64,000 nt of DNA, taken from the NCBI GenBank assembly GCA_917880885.1, contig OU862916.1, positions 55,340,831-55,404,830 on the forward strand, written 5' to 3'. Under the pieces are notes generated by a model, which saw only the letters and a list, made by a program, of their open reading frames with translations, had not been told where the DNA came from and did no database searches. The stretch comes from Limnephilus marmoratus. Its lineage: Eukaryota; Arthropoda; Insecta; Trichoptera; Limnephilidae. Shown in pieces: positions 33,290 to 44,564 of the stretch. The position numbers and the translations under genes are program-made. Within the stretch, counting starts at the first letter, position 1. Every line of letters begins with the position of its first letter.

Positions 33290-34215
33290 TTGACAAAAAT
33301 AAACACAAAACAAAAATAAAACCGGTTGGATCTGCACCTTCTCTGCCTGCAACCACCGATACCTAACGCATAATTATGGATGCTTTCGAGAAGGCGTATC
33401 ATAGCTACTGTTTGTGTATTGTACCTACATTTTACAGGACAAGGTGGCTTGGTCTGAAACAGCAATTTTGTATGCAAATTTTAATCGCCGGACTGTGATA
33501 AACATAACGTTTCTCTGTTCAATATACAGAGTACACAGATCTAAATTGCTTTTCGTCTGGCATCGGTTCAAGAGACATCTCGACTTAAAAGATGAATGCC
33601 ATTAACTTGATAATAGAGATCAGTGTTTATTTGAAATTAATCCGAAGTCTCAATGTTCGCTAAAGCGAATTTCGAGGAATTTATGTCTATTCCGGAAACC
33701 GGATATTATTGCAGCGGTTTGGTTTATGTATACTGGCTAAATTCAATTAACTCGGGCTAACATTAGACGAGGTCAGTTCTGTACATAATAACAGTACTAT
33801 ATTTACTGTTATGATGGTTGATGGTATAAGTGCACAATACTTGTGAATTTCATTCTACCTCAATGGTGCTATTTGACAAGGTCAGCAATTTTATGATTTA
33901 TAATAAGTGTCGCGATCATGATGCAATGACTATTAAACTGGACAGTTATATATCCATTATTGATAGTTGGTATCCTTCATGCTCCATATTATTAGCCTGA
34001 TCTCTGACCGATGATGTTTATTCAGCAAAATACCACAAATCCCGGTGAATCAATATTGTAGGTGTGATATCGAAAGGTGGCTTGTGTTAACTTTAATAAG
34101 TGTTATTTTAATTAAGTAACTAATATAGTAAAACCACAATTTTATAGATATACCGTAGAATCCAAATAATAAGTTTAGGCAGATGAAACAATATTTTTTT
34201 ATCTCTGCGTATGTA
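33290..34215. other. No gene recognised
   Basis: Mixed AT-rich sequence. No supported gene or element. Confidence 0.4.
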
Positions 34216-34222
34216 TTACATT

Positions 34223-35097
34223 TGAGGGAGCGGGAGACAGAAATGAAAGTCGTCATGTCGAAGTGGTGAGTCAGTCGTTTATTGGGCTACGTAGCAGATG
34301 GTCGGTGGTCGGTAACATGATGTAATGCGGAGTGCCGTAGATGATGCTGCAGGCGCACGGAGGTGGAGATGGTGCGGTGAAGGTCAGCGCGTTGCTCGAC
34401 ACCATGGCGGTGGAGATGACCTATATTCCAGGCCGTTGCTCGACGCTTTAAGTCGCGGAGGTAAACGGTGTGTGGCTCGGTGAGCTGAGCCACCAGCAGG
34501 TAGTCCTGGCGAGGCGGAGCGCGTTCCATGGCAGCGAAGCACGGTGGGCTTCGGGGTGCCATGAAGTGGTGAGCTGATCCCCGGACTGAAGGTGACGCAA
34601 GCCTTGTGAGTCGCGGGATGTTGCTGTTCTGCGGGGCTGAAGGCACGATGGGCCTTGTGGCTGAGACGTGGTGATGGACCTCGAGGAAGCTGCCCTGGAT
34701 GCGTAGCGGTGCCATGCAGGAGCACTTGTTACATGTTGAGATGTTGACCGATGATTAATGTGAGACTGAACTGGACTGAACTGAACTGCAGCGGGCGAGC
34801 GATCGGCTGCTTATATAGCCGCGGTAGAGTAACTACCTCGCGGTAGGTAATACGAGCCACCTCGGCAGTTGACGAGAATATTCGGCGCCGTACAGATATT
34901 GTACGGTGCTGTCTCGAGACCTTTCTAGGCGGGGCGATATTATTATCGTCGGGCTGGCACGGGAGGCGAGAAAGTACATCGCGGCCAGTATAGGTACGAA
35001 GGTACCTAGGCAAGTAGGTTTGCCGATGGGCGCGAATATAGGAGATGATTCTCGTATGTTCTTTTGATGGCGAAGATAATAATGATGTGTCGCCACA
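34223..35097 (-). mobile_element. Solo LTR of an LTR retrotransposon, 875 bp
   Basis: On the minus strand the block begins TGTGGCGACACA, contains TATATAA (34811-34817), then an initiator-like CAGTTCAGTTCAG, later AATAAA (34278-34283), and ends CCCTCA. The flanks are AATG on both sides (34219-34222, 35098-35101). TG..CA ends, promoter order, polyadenylation signal and a 4-bp duplication are what a gypsy-type LTR shows. No internal coding region is present, so it is a solo LTR left by recombination. It is clearly more GC-rich than the surrounding DNA. The open frames across it are probably incidental. Confidence 0.8.
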
Positions 35098-35101
35098 CAT
35101 T

Positions 35102-35280
35102 CATGTTAATCAACCGTTAAACCAGCAGTTACACCTTATGTACTTTTCACAATCCGTTCATCTTTTTAATTGATTAATTCATCTACTCGTATCTGTTAAT
35201 TTATTTTTTACGTTCCGCCTTAAGAAAGTTTGATAAAAGAATTATCATTAAATTATATATATTAATTATTATTATTTTTT
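35102..35280. other. Spacer, no gene recognised
   Basis: AT-rich spacer ending in an ATT-rich run just before the LINE L-B relic. Confidence 0.4.
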
Positions 35281-35287
35281 ATTATAT

Positions 35288-36125
35288 TAGCTATGCGGAC
35301 GACATGATTCTTCTAGCTCCGTCAATCAAGGGGTTGAGAATATTACTAAAAATCTGTTAGGAATACGCAAATAACCACAACATGATGTACAACCCCAAAA
35401 AAACGGAGCTAATTGCATTCCACCATGGAAAAAATCCCGAGAAGATGCTCCCCGTACAACTTAAGGAGGAAACCATAAGCACATCCACGAATGTAAAATA
35501 CTTGGGGCACATCATCACTGAAGACCTCTCGGATGATGGTGATATTGAACGACAGAGGAGAAGTATCAGTGTTTTGTCAAATATGATTGCCCGAAGATTC
35601 TTCCGATGCAGCAATAATGTTAAAAAAACATTATTTAATGCATTGTGCACTAGCCTGTATACATGTGAAACATGGTGTCAATACCGAGTAAGCTCAATGG
35701 AACGTCTCCGGATCCAATATAATGATGCGTGCAGAATCATATTTGGATTCAGAAGGTATAGCAGCGCTTCAACAATGTTCGCAGAATTAGGACTCCATGG
35801 ATTCGCCAGTCTGATGAGACACCGGGACACTGGAGCCAGGATGCGGCTAATGGCCTCCGACAACACGTTGGTAACCGCAGCCTTCCAGCACCAAGCTCCA
35901 CTCCTGAGTGAGCGATGGGTCCGAGCGCACTCAAGATCACGCCCTGCATAATAATTGATTATTTATTTTTGTTATTATTAATTTTTATCACTATTATTAT
36001 TTTTTTTATTTTCTATTTATGTTCTCATTTCTTTACTTTGTAAATATATAAATACGTATAACTTATATGGGACGTGTGGGATTGCACTATCCTCCCCACA
36101 TCCTGGAATAAAGATTATTATTATT
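35288..36125 (+). pseudogene. LINE L-B reverse transcriptase relic, C-terminal half, with 3' tail
   Basis: Begins inside the RT core at motif C (YADDMILLAPS at 35289-35321), has one in-frame stop (TAG at 35358), then stays open to 35951. The open part holds NPKKTELIAF, the VKYLGHIITEDLSDDGDI block, and a thumb region with CETWCQYRVSSMERLRIQYND. The 3' UTR runs to GGAATAAAGATT and an (ATT)n tail near 36125; the same tail occurs alone at 4417. The 5' half with motifs A and B and the endonuclease is missing. One stop in about 220 codons suggests moderate age. CR1/L2-like by motif layout; the clade is inferred. Confidence 0.8.
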
Positions 36126-36288
36126 ATTATTATAATTAAATAGGCAGGTTTTAAGTACTTACTTACAAATCTTATGGTTTCAGAGGACATTTTTTTTCTA
36201 GCGTGACGGTACGTTTTGCTGTTTCTGATAAGTTACTTCTCGTAGGAGTTAGGATCCTCCAAAATTCGTTAAAAATGGCTGGCTTGAA

Positions 36289-36960
36289 CGCCATCAACAA
36301 CAAGTGCAGTTTACATCTTTGGTGTAACCCTAAGTGACCAGCTCAGGTATGGGGGCTCCATCTAAGTCCGAGTAAATAAAAATAGCCTCTCAAATACTGG
36401 ACGTACTGTACAGGGCCCGCAGACACTTAGCACACAATTGCTAACCCTGTACAAATCACAAGTGCGCCCCGCGGTTGAATTTGTCTGGAGCTCCAAAATA
36501 CCTGAAAAATACCCTCGACTCGTGCAGAAACGGGCGTTCCTTTTGATAGATTCACCCATCTTAACAGACGGATTGCAAACTTTAGAGCACAGGCGTCGGG
36601 TGGGAATGCTATCCTTGTTATACCGGTATTTCAATGGAAGATGCTCCGTGGAACTAGCATCATTGATCCCTTCGGCACCGGTGCATAGTCGGGAAACACG
36701 CCAAACGCGTGCCCAACATTTGTACACGGTTGACATTTGTCACATGGGAACGGGCCGTTTCTTCGACTCGTTCTTGTGTTCAACAGCTCAGTTGTGGAAT
36801 GATTTGCCGGCCTCTGTGTTTCCTCCTTCCTACAACATGGGTCTCTTCAAGACCAATGTTTATTCCTTCCTCTCCTCAAAAAGACCCTCCACACAGCATC
36901 CCAGATGACATAGGCCCTGAGGGAAATTATTTTCCTCAGGGCCTCCTGTGTGGAGTTAAT
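36289..36960 (+). pseudogene. LINE L-A reverse transcriptase C-terminus with hairpin tail
   Basis: A broken frame from 36289 (IFGVTLSDQLRYGG) joins, after frameshifts near 36370-36440, an open frame at 36438-36908: LLTLYKSQVRPAVEF, VQKRAFLLIDSP, LEHRRRVGMLSLLYRYFNG, then the C-terminal TGRFFDSFLCSTAQLWNDLP segment. These are typical post-core blocks of CR1-type LINEs. The 3' end contains a perfect 10-bp hairpin GGCCCTGAGG/CCTCAGGGCC (36913-36943) and a short A-rich end. The hairpin tail is shared with SINE-A. The catalytic core is missing. Confidence 0.8.
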
Positions 36961-36964
36961 GTAA

Positions 36965-37220
36965 AGAAAAAACACGCGGTAGAAGCGAAACTTTACCAAA
37001 ACAATCTCAACCAATACTTGAAAAGTGAGGTCATAATCAAAGCGACCAATGAGCGCAGACCTCGCGTAATTTTCGTTTCATATCTTAATTAACAGGAGCC
37101 TTATTATCAAAGCGGCCAATGAGCGCAGTTGATGCGTCCCAGGTGCAATAATTGTCATTTCCGTTTCATTCGAAATCAAAATCACAGCGGTGCTACAGAA
37201 ATTTCACTAAAAAAAAAAAA
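36965..37220 (+). repeat. SINE-C copy
   Basis: Starts CACGCGGTAGAAGCGAAACT immediately after the A-rich end of L-A and finishes CACAGCGGTGCTACAG..TTTCACT plus a poly(A) run. It contains two copies of a CAAAGCGRCCAATGAGCGCA stretch (near 37038 and 37109), so it belongs to a longer subfamily. Confidence 0.65.
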
Positions 37221-37221
37221 A

Positions 37222-38405
37222 ACATACAGACAAAGAGTATTTTCTTCTAAAACAGTTTGTAAAAAAATCTTTAAAATCGGTCCAGTTTTAGAGGAGAAAA
37301 ATGAGGAATAAAAAGTTCTATTTTGATGATTTTATTGAGGTATTATCATCCTGAGGTGCAGTTGTCCCTTTCACTCAGTATTCGGGGGAGTAAGAGCGAC
37401 AATGACAACAACAGTTTGGTACAATACCTATTTATTTAAATTTCTCGGCGATCGGGTTTCCTCTTAACAGGATTATTTTAATAATCGAAATATTGTGGAA
37501 ATTGCATTATACTCGTTCATCTGTATTATAGTCTCAAAACATGACAATCTCCAAAATAGTTTTAATTTTTTATTTTTAAAATAGAGTTAGTATTTTCAGC
37601 CGTGAAAAGGTTAACACTTTGGAAGACAAAGAAATAAAATTTAAATAATAATTTTTATTTCCGAATTTTACATTTCTGTGCGAAACCACGCTTATCATTG
37701 TTTATGTCGCATTACTTTTGAAATATGAGTGACAGATTCATATTGTGGATATGAAAATGGTTTATGAAGGAAGCAAAACGACCGTAATAATAATATAACG
37801 AGTTTCAGCTGGGAAGGGGAAGGAGAAGAAGTCGCAGATATCAAAAGAATAATGGCATCTTGTTTTATTGTTAAATTTATACCTCTGATCTGCAGTACGA
37901 ATTTGACAATAAATATTTTTAGATCGTTCTTTTATGATAATGGTATTATAATATTATGAATATACATGGTTATATTACAAAAAAGGACATCCATCACCAA
38001 GTTACTGGTAATTGGTAATCTCATCTTAGTCTTTAATTCTCATTCTTTATTTACGTTTACATTTTAGTCCTACCAAAGGCTTTTCCTTGAAGATGCGTGG
38101 GTAGGACTGGAAGGCAACTTATCTATCTATTAATTTTTGTTTTATTTACATTTATAGAGATTTACTCTTTCTTATTAATACTGTTTATGTTTTACGCATG
38201 TTTAGTTTATTGTTACTTGTTACTTCCTATGTTTAATTATATTATTTTGTTGAAATTTTAAAAGTTTTAGATTTAGATGCTAGCATTACCAATGTATATC
38301 AGATGTATTTTTCAAAGTTTTAACAAAATTTTTGGTTGTATGAAACTATGTACTTTCCATGATAACCTCTTACCAATTTCCAATAAATCCAATGTATACG
38401 AAAAT
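37222..38405. other. No gene recognised
   Basis: AT-rich. No supported gene. Confidence 0.4.
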
Positions 38406-38407
38406 GT

Positions 38408-38570
38408 GTATTAAAATGTGAATGTATGTGTGTATGCATGGGTGTAAGTATAAGTTTGCGCGTGTGTGTGTGTGTGTATGCATGTGTGTAAGTATAAGTT
38501 TGCGCGTGTGTGTGTGTGTGTGTATGTGTATACATATATGTATGTATGTATGTACATATATGTATCCGTC
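38408..38570. repeat. TG-rich minisatellite
   Basis: Two near-identical ~50-bp units (GGTGTAAGTATAAGTTTGCG then (TG)n and ATGCATG) followed by TATG repeats. The long minus frame of histidine and threonine is a translation of this repeat and not a gene. Confidence 0.9.
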
Positions 38571-38574
38571 TTAG

Positions 38575-39065
38575 AACAGATATCGTCTCACTAGACGGGT
38601 TACTTACCTGTTTGTATATGATAATATTTTTTCAATAAACGCCCGGGTTGCCGGTAATTAAATTAAGTAAATTAAAATTTACTTAATATTAGTAACTTAA
38701 CAATAGTAGTGAAATACAGCAAATACCCGTATTTGTGCAATAGGCCACTTGCATGGACTTCATAACGACTTGGAAAAAACCGTGTGGATAGAGTTCTTTT
38801 ACCAAGATTACGAAAATGTTAGTAAAAATTTTTAGAAATGAACAGTTTATTTTTATTTTTAAATAAATAAATCCATTATTTGGGCTCGTGACGTCACTAC
38901 ATGAAAATGTCCCGTCGCCGAAAATGTTCCTATTAATTTTATAAAATTCCACACTGATTTATTTTTTTATATGGCATCACTTTGATTTCAGGCGAATTTT
39001 TGAATTCGTTCACTAGATTTATTGTTTGTTCTCTGCGAACTTATCATTTGGTTTGATTTTTTGAC
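38575..39065. other. No gene recognised
   Basis: AT-rich. AATAAACGCCCGGGTTGCCG near 38634 resembles the reverse of a stretch near 9630. Confidence 0.4.
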
Positions 39066-39069
39066 AGAT

Positions 39070-39120
39070 GTTCTGAGGAGAACCCCGTACAATTAATGGG
39101 TACGGGGTTCTCTTCAGAAC
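39070..39120. repeat. 21-bp near-perfect hairpin
   Basis: Arms GTTCTGAGGAGAACCCCGTAC (39070-39090; 21 bp) and its inverted copy (39100-39120) pair with one mismatch across a 9-nt loop. It is GC-rich compared with its flanks. It could be a small-RNA precursor-like fold or a minimal fold-back element. Confidence 0.8.
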
Positions 39121-39124
39121 GTGA

Positions 39125-41930
39125 AGATGATGTCGGTACATGTTTTAGAGGTACAATGATTATGGTGCTGATTTTAACAAAATAAAATTTTATAATATTC
39201 TTATTATTATTACAATTTACAAGTTCAAGTATATTACATTGAATTTAGCAATATAGACGCTGTACATTATAATGATTTATGATCAATAAGATGGATCAAG
39301 GAAAAAAATATTTATGAGATGTAATATTTTTGGTATGCCTCGTTATTCTCCTGTGCCATTCGTGTGGAAAACGTTCTTTTTTTAAAAATGATTTTCGGCT
39401 ATGTAATTATCGTTTTTCACACCTATAAAATTATGTCCCGTCTTTCCGGTTTATAAAAAAATGGTCTGATTTTTCGGTTTGAAATTTTCAAAAAATCCCC
39501 AGGGTTTCAAAAATACGATTAAAAAAAAAAAAATAGAGAATGTCTTAGAATATTTGCCTAAACAGGAATTTTTTTTAAAAAAATTTGGTGCAAGTGGCCT
39601 ATTAGGTACTAGTGCAGCACAAGCCTGACCGTATTCAAAGCAGTTATTTTTACTTGGTGTATGGACTACCATTCATTGTGACTTAAATTTTTCTTGCAAA
39701 CCCATAATCTTATTTCCTTCAGTTTTTCCCCGTTCGAAAAGACGAACATGAAAAGTTCTACTTCAGTATTTTATTTGTTCAACCGGAAAATATGCACGTA
39801 ATGATTAGTAATGCTTGAGAGGATTTTATTACCTCTTAATTATATTATTTCTTTCAAAGTGAACAATAAATTTCAAGCACATTAAAATACTTATTATAAT
39901 TTTAAGTATTAGGTACGTACCTAAAAAATATGTTAATTTTTTAATGCTGACTTAATTATACATAGGTTTTAGAAACCATTAACTGATTATCGTTCATTTA
40001 AGTCTTAAGTCGTTGAAAGTACCATTGCGGTAAATTTTATATAAATATATAATTTTTACATATTTACCTTTTCCAAAGATCTTTTATATTGCTTTAAAAA
40101 ACATTGTCATCTTATTTCTCAAAAAACGGGATATAAAAATTGGACTTATAAATCAGGTTCGAAAATATAACCATACGAGAGAGTCTCAGCTGCTCGGATC
40201 TAAAGGAACTATGATGTACCAATTACCGTGAAATATTTTTGGGTTATTATGCCGTGTTATGGCACGCATACACTTGCGAGCCGAACCATTAATCATGTGA
40301 AATAACGAATCAAACGTTTGTGGTATATGCGGCTTACTTCTTTAGCGAAATAATAATATAATAATTAACTAAATATAGTTAAAAATAATAAAATTAATCA
40401 CGGTAATTTCGTGAAAATTAATAATCATATATTTTGCTGGGCCCCCACCCTGTCCATTCTATGGTCTATTTCATCGAACGAATGTTTAAGTCCTTTCTGC
40501 TTTGGGTATCTATAGCATAGAAAACCTGTTCACCAATCTATTCCATAGATTCTATGAAATAGATCAATTGGGATCTCAGTTTATGGCATACCTATTTGGT
40601 AAAAAAATAATGTGCGGAAGAAGGAAATTATTCGAACATTTTTCACTATTGAAAATGAGGCTTTTTTAATGAGGCTTTTTTACTTACCTACTTAATCTAT
40701 CACAGGTTTTTTTCATGGCTTTTCACCCCAAAATAGTGTTCTAGCGAGTGTCAAGTGAATGATTTTTTGAATAATGTGTGTAAGTGTAATTTTGGGTATT
40801 CACTAATTTGGTATTAGTATTTATAACAATAACCCATCTACATTACGTAATAATAATAATACAAATAATAACAATACGCTGAACTCTCACATTACAAGAT
40901 TATTTTATTTACATACAACAAGTGGAATCAACAGAAAACAAATAAATACGTTGATATAATTTATTATGCTTAAAAAATAAACAACTCACATTAAATAAAA
41001 ATATGAAACTAAACTTACAGTTACAAATTGATGCTGTTAATATTAAGAGGGCATTACCAGAGAAAACCGGAAATACGTCATTTTCAAAAAAGTTTTTAGA
41101 CGTATTGACTCTTTTCCACAAAAAATTATAAATGGATTTCGAAAGATTGTTCTTTTATCTAGCATAGTTATGTAATAAATTTTTAGATTTTTTTTTAATT
41201 TTTAGTATAATAAGGTTATTCCATAGGTCGTTGGCAGATTTGTTAAATTTTCAAAAAAGTTTTTGTATTATACCACACCTATTTCAAATAATGTAATCAT
41301 GCAGTAAAATAAATCAATACATTATCTAGCAAAGTTATGTATTAGAATTTTAATTTTAGTTTCAATAAAATCATTAAAAAATATGTACGTACACGTGTTT
41401 CTCGACGAAAATTGGTCCATTTGTGTATTTATTTGCGCACTTAAAAACTAATATATTTCAGATTTTTTAACATTCTTATTAAATTTAGACATTATTGAAA
41501 AATGATAAATACTTATAATCAAAAAATAACTACAAAAAGTACACTATTTTAATAGTTTTATCATCACGCCTTTCAGCATTTTTGGATGAAGGTATAAATT
41601 AAAGCTAATTTGGATTGAAATAAATTCGATATTGAGTTATAATTTAAAAAAGCTGGTACGGAGAATAATCAATCTTTCTCATTGTAACCGCCCTGCACGA
41701 TCGGAAGAACAACTTTCGACGAAATGTGGATTTTCGTCCGCTGGCTGGTTAAACGCTCTTAAGGAAACTAGCCAAGACTTTATAAACGCGTTTGTCCGCA
41801 GAAGATAACAGGCATGTAATGTTGTAGAGGAGCAATATACTATTTTATCAAATTTCCATATTTTAATGAAACCAATATTATTTAAATATATTTTATTTCA
41901 TATTCTTTGTTCATTCGAGATTGCATCCTC
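39125..41930. other. No gene recognised
   Basis: About 2.8 kb of AT-rich DNA. TTTTTGGGTTATTATGCCGT near 40237 resembles part of a PLE-A arm, but only ~25 bp match. No coding support. Confidence 0.45.
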
Positions 41931-41934
41931 GACC

Positions 41935-42025
41935 TTCAGGTCCAAAGGCAAGTAAGTGGCTTACCACTCCGCTATGTCCTCGTTCGTAGCCGTTACCTGT
42001 GCAGTTGAACAATTTCTGCAAGTGC
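41935..42025 (-). repeat. tRNA-derived SINE-like head
   Basis: The minus strand has GAGGACATAGCGGAGTGG (A box-like), an arm CCTT..AAGG and GGTCGAGGATGCAATCTCG (T arm with an imperfect B box), at tRNA-like spacing, followed by an A/T-rich tail. Stems are imperfect, so a functional tRNA is unlikely. Confidence 0.4.
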
Positions 42026-42029
42026 GCGT

Positions 42030-42475
42030 GCCATGCCATGCATAATTAACAAAAATATTAGTTGAAGTGGAAGATATGAAGTGAATGATGCTATCCATGT
42101 TTACGTTAAAGAATATGATGTGTCCGGTTCAAATCTATCATGTTCTGATTGTAATCGATTTAAAAAAATAGCTCCCGTAGTATCTATGAAAATTTTGCAC
42201 GAGGAAGGTTTGCACGTGGGCAAAATATTTATTTGATAAATTGCATGTCACGCGTTTAATCTGTCTCTCCGCAATGAAAGATAAACGATCTCCTAAGCAT
42301 TACTCTTTTTCTTGGAACCTCTTCCAATGGTTATAGAAATGTAGAAAAGTAAATTTAGCACCAAACTAAACAAAACAATTATTTCTTCGAGTACAGCTAT
42401 GCAATATTGAAATTTATGTTTCGTCTTCAAATGACATTATAACAAAGGAAAAGATAATTTAAAGAAATCTTTTAC
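42030..42475. other. No gene recognised
   Basis: AT-rich. No supported feature. Confidence 0.4.
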
Positions 42476-42479
42476 AGAA

Positions 42480-43190
42480 TGTGTATTCGGTATTTGTATC
42501 TGTTTTTCCCATTCTCTTCGTCTCGATAAACTATATATCGAAAATAATACAGAAGTCAAATTTTGGAATAATATGTTCGTTTTTCGGAACACACATACTA
42601 GGTACAACACACATAGTAGGTCTCTTAGAAATCGTTGTGGCTCCCTTGTTATCATGATTATAAATAGGTTCTAAACGGCGTTAGAAAGAGAAAACACCAC
42701 GCTTCATATCTAAGTCTAAAAGATAACCACAAAAAGTTACAATGTACCTATACCTTTATGAAACCAAAATTTTCGACCGCAATTTGATAAAAAGTTATGA
42801 AACTTTGGGCATTTTTTATTAATTATTTTTGCATTAAATGTCAAAAAAGTGCATTGACAATAACGTTTATAATACATTTCATAATAAAATTTGTGTGTGT
42901 GTTTTTTTTTTCGTTTACACTAATTTTAGTTAGATGAGTAATTTTTGAAACTTTTTTATGCTTGCATTCAAAATTTTTATAATTCAATAATTGTGTTTAT
43001 TTCGAATTATAAAATCTGAAAGCATATTTCACCACCTTACAAAAACAGTTTTTAGCTTTTGGATGCGTTAAAAAATATTCCATTATTTGGATTTTATTGC
43101 AAAGCTTGCAAAGGATTTTATTGCAAATATTTTGACCTTCCGACAAAATAGGCCCGAAGTCTGAGGATTTAAAAAAAGATAACATAAGTA
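42480..43190 (+). repeat. Diverged duplicated segment, copy A (uninterrupted)
   Basis: Aligns in pieces with 45730-45892 plus 46434-46900: shared GGTCTCTTAGAAAT/GGTCTCATAGAAAT, ATCATG..TAAATA, TCTAAACGGCGTTAG, TTATGAAACTTT, TTTTAGTTAGA and a final block near 43050. Function unknown; it may be an old unclassified repeat. Confidence 0.55.
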
Positions 43191-43194
43191 TATG

Positions 43195-43800
43195 ATGATG
43201 AAAAAATTCTATTCTAATAACTGGTTACACAGATTTCGTGAGCATTGCATGAAATAAGAATGCAGAATTGTAGCTCCCTCTAAATGTAGTTTTCACCAAA
43301 AAGTGGTAGAGATCAACGTAACCGGCCTTCTGATTTATTTAATCATTTGTTTTCTACCTAAAGCATGTCCCAGTTTCCTCAGTGCAAAGAAAGCGCTTCA
43401 TTTAGCAGCCTGGAACAAACAGAAGTTGGCAGCGGATCGGGTGTCTCTGTAGAAATCACACACCATATTTATTTTATATCGAGTACGCAGAGACGGTACG
43501 TGACTTTTCTTCGCACATACAGTACGAGCATTAGTTCTACCGATATATATACTATCATGTGTGAAAATTATATAAATGGGTTGAACAATTATAAAATGTT
43601 TGCAGTTCCCATGATAATGTGATAGTGCGCTACAGATATGTGATGGAAAGTCATTGAAAAAATAACGTAAAACCGGGATCAATAAATTATATCGCGTTAC
43701 ACATTTTGTATTTTAGTTCATTGTTGTCTACTGTAAATCTAAGAACTGAAATATCGATCGTCCAGTCGATTAGTCAGAGTAATATGTAAAAGTACGATCT
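43195..43800. other. No gene recognised
   Basis: Frames of 85-94 codons on both strands overlap here without recognisable motifs. Confidence 0.4.
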
Positions 43801-43807
43801 TTACGAG

Positions 43808-44100
43808 GACCCTAATATCTCCAAGGAAATCAAAACTGGAAGACTCAGGTGGGCTGGACATATCCAGAGAATGAGCGAAGGAGATATTCCAAAGCGAATT
43901 ATGGATGGTGCACCTGGGGGTCGGAGAAGAGTTGGAAGACCAAAGCTTCGATGGCTGGATGGAGTGGTGAAGGATGCAAGCACCATCGGCATCCGAAACT
44001 GGCGCAACGCAGCACAACACCGACAGTCATGGAGGCAGGCTCTGCTGGAGGCCAAGACCCGACCTGGGTTGTAGAGCCACAGATGATGATGATGAATATG
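43808..44100 (+). pseudogene. RTE-like LINE RT extreme C-terminus, 5'-truncated
   Basis: A continuous frame 43808-44074 encodes GRLRWAGHIQRMSEGDIPKR, then GRRRVGRPKLRWLDGVVKDA, NWRNAAQHRQSWRQ and a stop after EAKTRPGL. This G-H-x-x-R-M...GRPxxRWLDGV layout marks the C-terminus of RTE-like and related insect LINE polymerases. After the stop comes an (ATG)n/(TGA)n simple tail (44081-44098), typical of RTE 3' ends. No RT core is present. The frame is intact, so the insertion is relatively young. Confidence 0.8.
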
Positions 44101-44104
44101 TAAA

Positions 44105-44560
44105 AGTGAACCTTCTCTCTAGTGCAATACTCAGATTACTCATAAACATCACCAATTCAATAATAATGCAGAAAAACTTGTGGTAAAATAAACAAAAAAA
44201 TATGTTTTCTGGGTTATCAGTAGGATATTTCAAAATGTCGAACTAATGTATGCATAGGACCGTTATGCTTCCCGGTGTTATTTCATAGTATTTCATATGT
44301 AAAGTACAGACATGTGCAAATAATATTTGATTCAATTCAGATATTGCTTTCCTCGGTGTCTCAAAACTTAGTATGTCTAATAGCCAACATCATATTACTT
44401 ACCCGTTAATGGAAGAATTTATTGGAGTTGCTGGTAAAGTGATTTTGATTTGCTCAGATATCGCATAGTTCAATTTTCTCGAAAAACAATCAAAATTACA
44501 AAAAGTAATATATTTTTGCGGTGTGTGGAAATCGAACCCAACCTTCCGGAGTCATTGTCA
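44105..44560. other. No gene recognised
   Basis: AT-rich. No supported feature. Confidence 0.4.
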
Positions 44561-44564
44561 AATA

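Noticed and set aside
34287..34725. Open frames of 113-142 codons on the minus strand
   Set aside because: They lie fully inside the solo LTR, overlap in two frames, and owe their length to high GC content. No domain is seen.
38320..38535. 71-codon frame rich in His, Thr and Tyr
   Set aside because: It is a translation of the TG minisatellite.
40225..40262. Possible PLE-A fragment
   Set aside because: Only about 25 bp resemble the arm. Too short to call.
44045..44100. GATGATGATGAATATG read as a regulatory repeat
   Set aside because: It directly follows the LINE stop codon and fits the simple 3' tail of an RTE-like element.
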